Assembly (NCBI RefSeq): GCF_001507595.1
Contig: NZ_LQBQ01000012.1
Span: 1 to 64,000, forward strand
Direction of reading: 5' to 3'
DNA length: 64,000 bases
Origin: Ruegeria marisrubri
Lineage (GTDB): Bacteria > Pseudomonadota > Alphaproteobacteria > Rhodobacterales > Rhodobacteraceae
The position numbers were made by a program, and so were the translations under genes. The notes below the pieces were generated by a model. That model saw only the letters and a program-made list of their open reading frames with translations. It did not search any database and was not told where the DNA came from. This document shows positions 8,969-17,425 of this stretch, in pieces. The stretch's first letter is position 1. Each line of letters starts with the position of its first letter.

Positions 8969-11014
8969 TCAACAGGTTGCGGTTGCCTTGGCCGGGTCGG
9001 CGAGAACCCACGAGTTCGGGCTTTCCTCGGCGACCAAGCGCATGGTTTTCATGATGTTTTCCCACCCCTGCATCTCGGCCAGATGCATCGGGCCGCCGCG
9101 CCAACGGGGGAAGCCGTATCCGTGCAGCTGCACCATATCGACGTCCTCGGGGCGCTCGGCGATTCCCTCCTGCACGATGCGGGCGCCCTCGTTGGCCAGC
9201 ACGGCCAGCAGCCGGTCGGCGATCTGCTGGGGGGTGTAGCTGCGGCGGGTGATTCCGCGTTCGGCCGAGTAGCGTTCGATCAGCCGCTCGACTTCCTCGT
9301 CACGCTGGGGTGTGCGGGCCCCCTCGGCGTAGCGATACCAGCCCTCGCCGCTGCGCTGGCCCAAGCGGCCCATCTCGCAGAGCGTGTCGGCGATCCGCTC
9401 GTAACGTTCCTCGGGCGGGCGCGTCGCCGCCTGCCGCTTGCGGTTGGCCCAGGCGATCTGCAGGCCGGTGAGGTCTTGCAACTCGAACGGCCCCATGGGC
9501 AGCCCCTGCGCGCGCATCGCCGCATCGACCTCGTGCGGCAGGGCGCCGTCGGCCAGCAGATATTCGGCCTCGCGCCGGTAGGCGGCCAGCATCCGGTTGC
9601 CGATGAAGCCGTCGCATATGCCCGAGAGGACCGAAACCTTGCGCAGCCGCTTGCCAAGCGCAAAGCCGGTCGCCAGCACCTCGGCCGAGGTGTCGGGGGT
9701 CTTGACGATCTCCAGCAGCTTCATCACATGCGCCGGGCTGAAGAAATGCAGGCCCAGACAGCGCGATGGGTTGGAGATGCCCTCGAAGATCAGGGTCGGG
9801 TCCAGGTAAGAGGTGTTGGTGGCAAGGATCGCGTCCTCAGACATCACCTGTGCCAGTTGCGCGAATACACCCCTCTTGACCTCGAGATCCTCGAAGACCG
9901 CCTCGATTGCCAGATCGGCACTTGCTGCATCGGAGTAGCTGTCGGTGGTGACGAGGCGGGCCAGCATGTCGGCTTTCTTGGCCTCGCTGATCTTGCCGCG
10001 CTTGACGCCGCCGTCGATCAGGCCGGCCACGCGGTCGCGGGCTGCGGCTGCGGATTCGGGGTCTCGCTCGATCAGTGTGACGGACAGGCCGCCGCTCAGG
10101 CAGGCCATGGCGATGCCCGCGCCCATCAGGCCGCCACCGACGATCGCCAAATGCTCGACGTCGCGCGGGGCGACGCCTTCGATCGCCTTGGGCTTGCTCA
10201 CCACGCGTTCCGCGAAAAAGGCATAGCGCAGGGCCTTGCTTTCGGCCGACTGGCGCAGTTCCAGGTGAAGCGCGCGCTCTTTCGGTTGGCCCTCGGAAAA
10301 GGGCAGGGCGGCCCATTGCAGGGCTTCGAGGTTCAACAGCGGCGATTTCTGGCCCTTGGCCCGCTTGCGCAGCGCGGCTTCTGTCTCTGCGTAGGCTTCG
10401 ACGTCCAGCGCCTTGACGGTGCGGTCACGGACCTTTGCGGGGCGCTGCGGCAGCGCCTGCGTGAATTCACGGGCTGCCGCCTTGAGGTCGCCTGCCGCGA
10501 TCTTGTCGATGCCGCCCAGTTTTTCCATTTTCACGGCATCCAGAAACTTGCCCGAGCAGGCCATGTCGATTGCGGCCTGCATGCCCAGCAGGCGCGGCGC
10601 GCGTTGGGTGCCTCCGGCGCCGGGAATGAGGCCGACATTGACCTCGGGCAGGCCGAACTTCGTGCCCTCTGCGGCGATCCGCCAGGTGCAGCCCATGGCG
10701 ATCTCGAACCCGCCGCCCAGAACGGTTCCGTGCATGGCGGCGATGAAAGGGGTCGCGCTGTCTTCCAGCATCTGCACCACGTCGGGCAGATGCGGCTCTT
10801 CGGCGGGGCGGTCGAACTCGGACATGTCACCGCCGGCGACAAAGGTGCGTCCCGCGCAGGTCAGGATCGCGACCCGCGCACCCTGCACCTCGGTCACGGC
10901 GCGGGCAAGGCCCGCCCGCACGGCGGTCGATGTGGCGTTCACCGGCGGATTGTCGATCTCCACCCAGGCGATGTCGCCTTCTCGTGTAACGGAAACGACC
11001 GTGTTGTCAGCCAT
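8969..11014 (-). CDS. Fused enoyl-CoA hydratase / 3-hydroxyacyl-CoA dehydrogenase, likely covering PaaF and PaaH steps
   Basis: The 681-residue enzyme joins a crotonase domain (about 1-190; catalytic E104 in GGGFEIAMG and E124 in GLPEVNVG) to a 3-hydroxyacyl-CoA dehydrogenase (about 285-681; NAD motif GGGLMGAG at 293-300, HFFSPAH catalytic segment, tandem C-terminal domains). The architecture is that of FadB/FadJ-type multifunctional proteins. No separate paaF or paaH is present anywhere in the island, so I infer that it hydrates 2,3-dehydroadipyl-CoA and oxidises 3-hydroxyadipyl-CoA. It heads the leftward arm, diverging from paaG across a 103-bp region with a palindromic site. A paralogue of 698 residues lies at 34263. 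Confidence 0.88.
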   Translation of the reverse strand: MADNTVVSVTREGDIAWVEIDNPPVNATSTAVRAGLARAVTEVQGARVAILTCAGRTFVAGGDMSEFDRPAEEPHLPDVVQMLEDSATPFIAAMHGTVLGGGFEIAMGCTWRIAAEGTKFGLPEVNVGLIPGAGGTQRAPRLLGMQAAIDMACSGKFLDAVKMEKLGGIDKIAAGDLKAAAREFTQALPQRPAKVRDRTVKALDVEAYAETEAALRKRAKGQKSPLLNLEALQWAALPFSEGQPKERALHLELRQSAESKALRYAFFAERVVSKPKAIEGVAPRDVEHLAIVGGGLMGAGIAMACLSGGLSVTLIERDPESAAAARDRVAGLIDGGVKRGKISEAKKADMLARLVTTDSYSDAASADLAIEAVFEDLEVKRGVFAQLAQVMSEDAILATNTSYLDPTLIFEGISNPSRCLGLHFFSPAHVMKLLEIVKTPDTSAEVLATGFALGKRLRKVSVLSGICDGFIGNRMLAAYRREAEYLLADGALPHEVDAAMRAQGLPMGPFELQDLTGLQIAWANRKRQAATRPPEERYERIADTLCEMGRLGQRSGEGWYRYAEGARTPQRDEEVERLIERYSAERGITRRSYTPQQIADRLLAVLANEGARIVQEGIAERPEDVDMVQLHGYGFPRWRGGPMHLAEMQGWENIMKTMRLVAEESPNSWVLADPAKATATC

Positions 11015-11058
11015 TCACTTGCCCCCGAACTCTGGGAATCGATTTGCGAGGAATTTAT

Positions 11059-11080
11059 TGACCAACCGTTCGGTTTATGC
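11059..11080. promoter_or_regulatory. Putative TetR-type operator in the divergent fused-hydratase/paaG promoter region
   Basis: The sequence TGACCAACCGTTCGGTTTAT contains the inverted repeat AACCG-TT-CGGTT (11064-11075). A related site, TGACCGCTTGGTCGGGTAAT, lies upstream of paaJ at 20855-20874; the two agree at 13 of 21 positions over the same window, including TGACC and TCGG. Sharing between two paa promoters suggests a common regulator, perhaps the TetR protein at 13664. Binding is inferred. Confidence 0.45.
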
Positions 11081-11117
11081 AAGAACATTGTCGTAACTTT
11101 CGCAAAGCGGGCTGGAT

Positions 11118-11903
11118 ATGACCGATACGATTCTTGCGCAAAGCCATGGAAATTGGGTGGAAATAACTCTCAATCGCCCGGACCGGCTGAACAGTTTCAC
11201 GGATGAAATGCACTATGCCCTGCGCGCGGCGCTCGAAAAGGCGCGCGACGAAGGCGCGCGTGCGGTGCTGCTGACCGGCGCGGGTCGCGGCTTTTGCGCG
11301 GGGCAGGACCTGGGCGACCGGGATCCGTCGAAGATGGACGGCCCGCCGGATCTGGGGAACACTGTTCGCACGTTCTATGCGCCTCTGGTGCGCCTGATCC
11401 GGTCGCTGGAGTTTCCCGTCATCTGCGCGGTCAATGGCGTCGCCGCCGGGGCGGGTGCAAACCTTGCGCTGGCCTGCGATATCGTGCTGGCGGCGGAATC
11501 GGCCAAGTTCATCCAGTCTTTTGCCAAGGTCGGGCTGATCCCCGACACCGGCGGCAGCTGGCACCTGCCGCGCCTGCTGGGCGAGGCGCGCGCGAAGGGG
11601 CTGGCGCTGACCGCGCAACCCTTGCCGGCCAAACAGGCCGAAGAATGGGGTCTGATCTGGAAGGCGCTGCCGGACGACCAACTGATGGACGAGGCCCGCG
11701 CCATGGCCCAGCAGTTCGCGAATGGCCCGACGCTGGGTCTGGGGCTGACAAAGCAGGCCATCCAGGCCGCTGCCGTCAATTCACTGTCGGATCATCTGGA
11801 ACTTGAGGCCGATGCCATGAAAACCTGCGGCGAGAGCGCGGATTATGCCGAGGGGGTGACCGCCTTTCTCGAAAAACGCGCGCCGAACTTCCGGGGCCGC
11901 TGA
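11118..11903 (+). CDS. paaG: 2-(1,2-epoxy-1,2-dihydrophenyl)acetyl-CoA isomerase PaaG
   Basis: PaaG isomerises ring-1,2-epoxyphenylacetyl-CoA to the oxepin that PaaZ opens, and also acts on a later unsaturated CoA ester. The 261-residue crotonase-fold protein has the oxyanion-hole segment AVNGVAAGAGANLALACD and IPDTGGSW with D143 in the place of the PaaG catalytic aspartate. It lacks the paired glutamates of true hydratases, as expected for an isomerase. It opens the rightward arm, with paaI starting 2 bp after its stop. Confidence 0.93.
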   Translation: MTDTILAQSHGNWVEITLNRPDRLNSFTDEMHYALRAALEKARDEGARAVLLTGAGRGFCAGQDLGDRDPSKMDGPPDLGNTVRTFYAPLVRLIRSLEFPVICAVNGVAAGAGANLALACDIVLAAESAKFIQSFAKVGLIPDTGGSWHLPRLLGEARAKGLALTAQPLPAKQAEEWGLIWKALPDDQLMDEARAMAQQFANGPTLGLGLTKQAIQAAAVNSLSDHLELEADAMKTCGESADYAEGVTAFLEKRAPNFRGR

Positions 11904-11905
11904 CG

Positions 11906-12334
11906 ATGACGCCAAAGGAACGCGCGGAGAAGTCGGCCGCGGCCATGTGGGCCGGCGACAATGCGTCGAAATGGGCGGGCATGGAAATCCTCCATATCGA
12001 CGAAGGCACCGCGACGCTGGAAATGACGGTCGAGGAGCATCACTGCAACGGGCACGGGATTTGCCATGGCGGTGTGACCTTCATGCTGGCCGACAGCGCC
12101 TTTGCCTTGGCCTGCAACAGCCGCAACCAGTCCACGGTTGCCCAGCACAATCTGATCAGCTTCATCGCGCCGGGCCACCGGGGCGACCGGCTGGTCGCGA
12201 AAGCTACCGAGCTGAGCCTGACCGGGCGCAGCGGGATCTATGATGTAACCGTAACCAACCAGGATGGCCGCAAGATCGCCGAGTTCCGCGGGTTTTCGCG
12301 GGCGATCAAGGGCTCTCTGTTCGACGAGAATTGA
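11906..12334 (+). CDS. paaI: Hydroxyphenylacetyl-CoA thioesterase PaaI
   Basis: PaaI is a housekeeping thioesterase that frees CoA from dead-end (hydroxy)phenylacetyl-CoA products. The 142-residue hotdog-fold protein shows the family signature HCNGHGICHGGVTFMLAD, with H54-G55-G56 and D63 in the catalytic region. It follows paaG by 2 bp and precedes paaK by 15 bp, with a good ribosome-binding site for paaK between them. Length and motif are both typical. Confidence 0.93.
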   Translation: MTPKERAEKSAAAMWAGDNASKWAGMEILHIDEGTATLEMTVEEHHCNGHGICHGGVTFMLADSAFALACNSRNQSTVAQHNLISFIAPGHRGDRLVAKATELSLTGRSGIYDVTVTNQDGRKIAEFRGFSRAIKGSLFDEN

Positions 12335-12349
12335 GGCGAGGAGGACGCC

Positions 12350-13660
12350 ATGAAGGACCTTACCCCGAGAAAAGAAGATCTGGACCCGATCGAGATCGCG
12401 TCGATCGACGAAATTCGCAGCCTTCAACTGGAACGGCTCAAGTGGTCGGTTCGCCATGCCTATGACAACGTGCCGATGTACAAGCAGCGGTTCGACGAGG
12501 CCGGGGTGCATCCCGACGACCTGCAGACGCTGAGCGATCTGGCCAAGTTCCCCTTCACCTACAAGAACGACCTGCGCGACCACTATCCGTTTGGCCTGTT
12601 CGCCGTGCCGCGCGAACAGATCATCCGCCTGCACGCGTCCTCGGGCACGACCGGCAAGCCGACCGTCGTGGGCTACACCAAGAACGACATCGACAACTGG
12701 GCCGATCTGGTGGCCCGCAGCCTGCGCGCCAGCGGTCTGCGCAAGGGCGACATGGTCCACAACGCCTATGGTTATGGCCTGTTTACCGGCGGTCTGGGCG
12801 CGCATTACGGCATCGAGCGGCTTGGCGCGACCGTGGTGCCGATGTCGGGCGGGCAGACCGAGAAACAGGTGGGGCTGATCACAGATTTCAAACCCGACGG
12901 GATCATGGTGACGCCGTCCTACATGCTCAACATCCTGGAACAGTATCACAAGGTGGGTCTCGACCCGCGCGAAAGCTCTCTGTCCGTTGGCGTGTTCGGG
13001 GCCGAGCCCTGGACCGACGCGATGCGGCAGGAGGTCGAACAGGCCTTTGACATGCACGCGGTCGACATCTACGGCCTGTCCGAGATCATGGGCCCGGGCG
13101 TCGCCAACGAATGCGTCGAGACCAAGGACGGCCCGGTGATCTGGGAAGACCACTTCCTGCCCGAGATCATCGACCCGGTCACCGGCGAGGTGCTGCCCGA
13201 TGGCGAGATGGGCGAGCTGGTCTTTACCACGCTGACAAAGGAAGGCCTGCCGATGATCCGCTATCGCACCCGTGACCTGACGCGGCTGCTGCCGGGCACC
13301 GCGCGCTCGATGCGCCGGATGGAGAAGATCACGGGCCGCTCTGATGACATGATCATTCTGCGTGGCGTCAATGTCTTCCCCAGCCAGATCGAAGAGCAGG
13401 TGATGGCCACCGGTGGAATTGCCCCGCACTACCAGATCGAACTCTACAAGGCGGGTCGCATGGACGCGATGCGGGTCTATGTCGAGGCCATGCCGGATGC
13501 GGCCGATGAACTCAGCAAGACGGCCGCCGCCCGGATGCTGACCAAGCGGATCAAGGACATCGTTGGTGTTTCCACCGAGATTATTGTAGGGGAACCCGGA
13601 GATGTCGAACGCAGTCAGGGCAAGGCCAAGCGCGTCGTCGACAACCGAGACAAGGAGTAA
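12350..13660 (+). CDS. paaK: Phenylacetate-CoA ligase PaaK
   Basis: PaaK activates phenylacetate to phenylacetyl-CoA with ATP, the entry step of the pathway. The 436-residue enzyme has the AMP-binding P-loop SSGTTGKPT at about 97-105, the adenylation-core motif around YGLSEIMGPG, YRTRDLT before the hinge, and a C-terminal AMP-binding domain containing GRSDDMIILRGVNVFPSQIE. A GAGGAGG ribosome-binding site precedes the ATG. Size and motifs match PaaK rather than fatty acyl-CoA ligases. Confidence 0.96.
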   Translation: MKDLTPRKEDLDPIEIASIDEIRSLQLERLKWSVRHAYDNVPMYKQRFDEAGVHPDDLQTLSDLAKFPFTYKNDLRDHYPFGLFAVPREQIIRLHASSGTTGKPTVVGYTKNDIDNWADLVARSLRASGLRKGDMVHNAYGYGLFTGGLGAHYGIERLGATVVPMSGGQTEKQVGLITDFKPDGIMVTPSYMLNILEQYHKVGLDPRESSLSVGVFGAEPWTDAMRQEVEQAFDMHAVDIYGLSEIMGPGVANECVETKDGPVIWEDHFLPEIIDPVTGEVLPDGEMGELVFTTLTKEGLPMIRYRTRDLTRLLPGTARSMRRMEKITGRSDDMIILRGVNVFPSQIEEQVMATGGIAPHYQIELYKAGRMDAMRVYVEAMPDAADELSKTAAARMLTKRIKDIVGVSTEIIVGEPGDVERSQGKAKRVVDNRDKE

Positions 13661-13663
13661 GGC

Positions 13664-14260
13664 TTGGCCCGTACCATCGCCAAAGACCATGATCAGAAGC
13701 GCGCGCAGATTCTGAAGTCTGCTGCGCGCGTCTTCGCCAAGGAAGGGTTCGACCGCGCGTCGATGACCCAGCTCGCCCGCGAGTGCGGTATCTCCAAGGC
13801 CAATATCTATCACTACTATGACAGCAAGGATGCGATCCTGTTCGACATCCTCGAAACCTATCTGCGCGAGTTGCGTGATCTGATCTGCGGGATCGACATG
13901 GAAGGGCTCAGCGCGCCCCAGCGTCTGCACAAGGTCGTCGCCGAGATCCTGCTGGCCTATCAGGGCGTGGATGATGAGCACCGCGTGCAGACCAGCGGCA
14001 TGTCGGCTCTGCCCGAGGATCAGCAGAAACTGCTGCGCGGGTATCAGCGCGACATGGTGGTGTTTCTCAGCAATATCATCTCAGAGAACGCGCCCGAGGT
14101 GTTCAAGGAGGACGCGGCCAAGCTGCGCTCGGCCACGATGTCGGTCTTCGGTATGCTCAACTGGTATTACATGTGGAATTCCGGCGCCGATGCCGCGGCG
14201 CGGGAAGACTATGCCAAACTGGTCAGCAACCTGACGCTGCACGGTCTGCAGGGGCTCTGA
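13664..14260 (+). CDS. TetR family regulator linked to the paa genes
   Basis: The 198-residue protein has an N-terminal TetR helix-turn-helix (about 12-58, with ARVFAKEGFDRASMTQLA and GISKANIYHYYDSKDAI) and a helical ligand-binding C-terminal domain. It starts with TTG at 13664, supported by AAGGAG, which overlaps the paaK stop codon, so it is coupled to paaK. TetR proteins called PaaR regulate paa genes in some proteobacteria; equivalence here is inferred from location. It may bind the two related palindromic sites at 11059 and 20855. Confidence 0.88.
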   Translation: MARTIAKDHDQKRAQILKSAARVFAKEGFDRASMTQLARECGISKANIYHYYDSKDAILFDILETYLRELRDLICGIDMEGLSAPQRLHKVVAEILLAYQGVDDEHRVQTSGMSALPEDQQKLLRGYQRDMVVFLSNIISENAPEVFKEDAAKLRSATMSVFGMLNWYYMWNSGADAAAREDYAKLVSNLTLHGLQGL

Positions 14261-14281
14261 GGCCGGTCGGTCGTTTTTTCC

Positions 14282-14938
14282 CTACAGCGACGAAGTGCGG
14301 GGTGTGATCTGCTGGCGGATCTGTTCGCCCATCGAATGACGGGCGCGTTCGAGATCGTGTTCAAGCTGCAGGTGGACCCAGAAATCCGCCGCTGTGCTGA
14401 AATAGCGGGCAAGCCGCAGCGAGAGCTCGACGCCGACACTGGATTTGCCCGCCAGCACGTCGTCGATCCGGCCCTGCAGGACGCCGATCCGCTGCGCCAG
14501 TTCCATCGGGGATATGCCTAGCGGTTCCAGATACTCGTTCCGCAGAACCTCGCCTGGCGAGGGACACAGGAATACCGGCTTCTCGGGCGCGGCCTCGTCC
14601 GGGGGAAGAAGCTGAACCTCGGTCGCATAGCCCGCCGCTTTCCAGGATTCCAGGCCGCCAGTCATGTGGATCACGTCCGTATGCCCTTCGTTGATGAGCA
14701 TCTTGCCCGCCGCTTCCGAGCGTTTGCCCACGGCGCAGTGCAGAACCACCTTCTTGCCGGGCAGCGACGGGAAAACCTCGGGGTCAAAGCTGGACAGCGG
14801 CAGCAGCAGGGCGCCGGCAATGTGCTCGACCTCGTATTCCGACGTCTCGCGCACATCGACGAGCAGGATCTCGTTGCGGTCCAGCCATTCCTTGACCTGT
14901 TTGGCATCTGCCGGCTGAACGGAGGGTTTGCTGGCCAT
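14282..14938 (-). CDS. Rhodanese domain fused to a HigA-like XRE helix-turn-helix domain
   Basis: From the ATG at 14938 (AAGGA eight bases upstream) the product is 218 residues. Residues about 10-105 form a rhodanese module with VDVRETSEYEVEHIAGALLL and the active-site loop HCAVGKRSEAAG carrying the catalytic Cys. After a short linker comes a HigA/VapI-type HTH domain (PSPGEVLRNEYLEPLGISP, then MELAQRIGV, ELSLRLARYFSTAADFW). HigA-like domains normally serve as antitoxins, but no higB-type toxin gene is adjacent. Rhodanese domains move sulfane sulfur. The gene is convergent with tetR and lies just beyond the paa terminator. I cannot name a function; a sulfur- or redox-responsive regulator is one possibility. 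Confidence 0.8.
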   Translation of the reverse strand: MASKPSVQPADAKQVKEWLDRNEILLVDVRETSEYEVEHIAGALLLPLSSFDPEVFPSLPGKKVVLHCAVGKRSEAAGKMLINEGHTDVIHMTGGLESWKAAGYATEVQLLPPDEAAPEKPVFLCPSPGEVLRNEYLEPLGISPMELAQRIGVLQGRIDDVLAGKSSVGVELSLRLARYFSTAADFWVHLQLEHDLERARHSMGEQIRQQITPRTSSL

Positions 14939-15042
14939 TCCTGGCATCCTTTCCATCGGAACATTCTCGCAGAGGGAATAGCAGCACACGGCCGGTGAAG
15001 CCAGCCAGCAGGGTGCGTTCGCGGGAAAGGATCGTCCGGCCG

Positions 15043-15071
15043 AAAAAAATCCGCCGCCCGGGTGGGGCGGC
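15043..15071 (-). terminator. Rho-independent terminator of the paaJ-paaABCDE operon
   Basis: On the minus strand, the stem GCCGCCC/GGGCGGC (7 bp, 5-nt loop, 15053-15071) is followed by a run of seven T residues. It sits about 30 bp after the stop of the PaaA-like gene at 15103, the last gene of the leftward operon. Confidence 0.8.
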
Positions 15072-15102
15072 AGATCACTTTGTCCGGGAATGCAGGCGGT
15101 GC

Positions 15103-15861
15103 TCAGCCTGCTTTCAGACCAAGGTTCTTCAGGATCTCTCCGGCTTCGGCTTCCCACCGGGTTCTGAGCGCGGCGTTTGTCGTCCGGCGCAGACCCATCG
15201 CCTTGAGGCCCTCGAACTTCTCCGAGGTTGCCGATCCAAAGCTTGCGGCCACGCGCGGCCACCAGTAATCGACCGAGGCCTGCATTTCATCCGCATGGCC
15301 CTGTTCGATCAGCTTGACCGCGCCTTCCAGCGCCAACTCGCCGTGATGCGCCTCGATGGGCGCGATGGCCCGGAACGCCTCGGCCAGCGGCTGGTAGGAG
15401 ATCATCGAGAACTCGGCCAGCTGCACCACGACGGCGCGGCTCATCAGCAGGTTCATCACGACCGCATCGACCCAGCCCTGGATCGGATAGTTGAACACCG
15501 CCAGGCGCATGTCATGTTCGGTCCGGGTCGTGCCGATGTCGGCGTCGCGCTCCAGCCGGGCGGTCCAGGGGTGGTGCGTGGCGTAGCGTTCGGTATTCGC
15601 CCCGAACTCGCCCATGATCCTCAGCACGCGGTCGGCGTTGTCGGTCTTTTCCAGAACGATCTTTGCGGCCGCGATCCGTTCCTTGATGCCCGGGCCCTGG
15701 TTGATGATGTCGGCGAAGCCGGCCGCGCCGGCCAGTTCGCTGTCCACGAAGGTCGCCATCAGCTTCATCAACTCGCCGCGATAGCGCGGTGGGACGTTGG
15801 TGGGGTTGGTCAGAACGCCGCCTGCCGCCAGATAGCTTTCGATCGTCATGTCTTCGGCCAT
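15103..15861 (-). CDS. Additional PaaA/PaaC-like ferritin-fold protein (phenylacetic acid catabolic family)
   Basis: The 252-residue protein belongs to the PaaA/PaaC family and lies 12 bp after paaE as the last gene of the operon. By alignment with the PaaA of this window, the first-helix Glu is kept (E42). The ExxH of the second helix (DEAGH in PaaA) is replaced by KTDN around 72-75, while a later ExxH (E170-H173) survives. Loss of part of the diiron site suggests a structural or regulatory role, as proposed for the PaaC subunit. A function with a different metal or substrate is also possible. Precise role unknown. Confidence 0.75.
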   Translation of the reverse strand: MAEDMTIESYLAAGGVLTNPTNVPPRYRGELMKLMATFVDSELAGAAGFADIINQGPGIKERIAAAKIVLEKTDNADRVLRIMGEFGANTERYATHHPWTARLERDADIGTTRTEHDMRLAVFNYPIQGWVDAVVMNLLMSRAVVVQLAEFSMISYQPLAEAFRAIAPIEAHHGELALEGAVKLIEQGHADEMQASVDYWWPRVAASFGSATSEKFEGLKAMGLRRTTNAALRTRWEAEAGEILKNLGLKAG

Positions 15862-15873
15862 AGTCCCTCTCCC

Positions 15874-16947
15874 TTACTGGTCGTAGTCGACGACGACGGT
15901 GTCGGTCAGCGGGAAGGCCTGGCAGCTCAGCACATAGCCTTTCTCGACCTCGTAGTCTTCGAGCGCGTGGTTGGCGACCATTTCCACTTCGCCCTCGAGC
16001 ACCTTGCAGCGGCAGGTCGAGCAGACCCCGGCCTTGCAGGCATAGGGCGCGTCCATCGCGTTTTCCAGCGCCGCATCAAGGATCGACTGATCCTTGGGCA
16101 TGGTGATGGTCTGGGTCGCGCCGTCGAGCGTGATCGCCGCCTTGGTCTGGTTGGCGCTGGTGGTGGCCTCGGCCGAGGTCACCTTGCGCTTGGCCCGGCC
16201 CGGCTGGGCGCTGGCGAAGAGCTCGAACTTGATCTGGCTGTCGTCCAGCCCATGCTCTCGCAGGGCCTCGGCGATGCCCAGCATCATCGGTTCGGGACCA
16301 CAGATAAATGCGGCGTCCACGTTCTCGATGTCGATCCAGTGCTTGAACAGTTCGGCGCATTTCTCCTTGGTCACCAGCCCGGTGAACAGGTCGATCTCCT
16401 GCGCGTCGGTCTCGAGGATGTGCAGAACGTTCAGGCGGCCCATGTAGAGGTTCTTGAGGTCCTCCAGTTCCTCGCGGAACATGATCGTGTTGACGCCCTT
16501 GTTGGCATAGACCAGCGTGAAGTGTGACTTGGGCTCGCGCGCCAGGGTGGTCTTGAGGATCGACAGGACCGGGGTGATGCCCGAGCCGCCGGCAAAGCCG
16601 AGATACTGCTTTTCGGCCTCGGGATCGAGCGGGGTGAAGAACCCGCCCATCGGCGGCATCGCCTGCAGCGTGTCGCCGACCTTGAGTTCTTCGTTGGCCC
16701 AGGTCGAGAAGGCGCCGCCGTCGACCTTCTTGATGCCAACCTGAAGGACGCCATCGTCCTTGCCGGCGCAGATCGAGTAAGAACGGCGCAGTTCCTCGCC
16801 GTCGAAGTCGCGACGGAAAGTCAGATATTGACCTTGGGTGAAATCGAATTCCTCGGCCGAGCCGTTCACCGGCTTCAGCGTCACCACGACCGCGTCGCGG
16901 ATGGTCTTGTGGATGTCGGTGACTTCCAGATCGTGAAAGCGTGCCAT
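15874..16947 (-). CDS. paaE: Phenylacetyl-CoA epoxidase reductase subunit PaaE
   Basis: PaaE passes electrons from NADPH via FAD and a 2Fe-2S cluster to the PaaAC oxygenase. The 357-residue protein has a ferredoxin-reductase module (FAD motif RRSYSIC, NAD region GFAGGSGITPV, CGPEPMM) and a C-terminal plant-type ferredoxin with cysteines in CKAGVCSTCRC and a last Cys in VLSCQ. I chose the ATG at 16947 because GGAGGA lies just upstream; the longer open frame beyond it has no family character. PaaD lies 10 bp upstream. Confidence 0.95.
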   Translation of the reverse strand: MARFHDLEVTDIHKTIRDAVVVTLKPVNGSAEEFDFTQGQYLTFRRDFDGEELRRSYSICAGKDDGVLQVGIKKVDGGAFSTWANEELKVGDTLQAMPPMGGFFTPLDPEAEKQYLGFAGGSGITPVLSILKTTLAREPKSHFTLVYANKGVNTIMFREELEDLKNLYMGRLNVLHILETDAQEIDLFTGLVTKEKCAELFKHWIDIENVDAAFICGPEPMMLGIAEALREHGLDDSQIKFELFASAQPGRAKRKVTSAEATTSANQTKAAITLDGATQTITMPKDQSILDAALENAMDAPYACKAGVCSTCRCKVLEGEVEMVANHALEDYEVEKGYVLSCQAFPLTDTVVVDYDQ

Positions 16948-16957
16948 CCGGTCCTCC

Positions 16958-17419
16958 TCAGATGCACTTGAAATAATCAAAGGGTTCCAGGCAGTCGGTG
17001 CAGCGCCAATGGGCCTTGCACGGGGTCGAGCCGAACTGGCTGACCTTTTCCACTGCCGTGCTGCCGCAATGCGGGCAGCGTTCGGGTCCGCCTGCGGGCT
17101 GGGGCGGTGCGATGCCGTATTCCTCGAGCTTCGCACGGCCCTTTTCGCTGAGCCAGTCCGTCGTCCAGGCCGGAGAGATGCGGGTTTCCAGCTTGATCTT
17201 GTCGATGCCGTGGTCGCGCAGCGCCGTCTCGATATCCATCGAAATGACGGACGTAGCCGGACAGCCGGAATAGGTCGGGGTCACGGCGACCGTCAGGGTG
17301 TCCCCCTCCCAGGCGACGTCCCGCACGATCCCCAGATCGACGACCGAGATCACAGGGATCTCGGGGTCGGGAACGGCATCCAGCCATTCCCAGACCTGTT
17401 CTACGGTGGCGCGCGTCAT
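16958..17419 (-). CDS. paaD: PaaD, MIP18-like maturation factor of the phenylacetyl-CoA epoxidase
   Basis: PaaD is needed for activity of the multicomponent epoxidase and is related to Fe-S assembly factors of the MIP18/DUF59 family. The 153-residue product has the N-terminal DUF59-like domain (VPDPEIPVISVVDLGIVRDV) and a C-terminal cysteine-rich knuckle (CPHCG, then CTDC and a final C). It sits between paaC (6 bp gap) and paaE (10 bp gap), the standard order. Confidence 0.94.
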   Translation of the reverse strand: MTRATVEQVWEWLDAVPDPEIPVISVVDLGIVRDVAWEGDTLTVAVTPTYSGCPATSVISMDIETALRDHGIDKIKLETRISPAWTTDWLSEKGRAKLEEYGIAPPQPAGGPERCPHCGSTAVEKVSQFGSTPCKAHWRCTDCLEPFDYFKCI

Positions 17420-17425
17420 CGGCTC

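Noticed and set aside
14939..15262. N-terminal extension of the rhodanese-HigA gene to 15262
   Set aside because: It would run across the paa terminator and into the neighbouring PaaA-like gene; the extra residues look random and the ATG at 14938 has a good ribosome-binding site.
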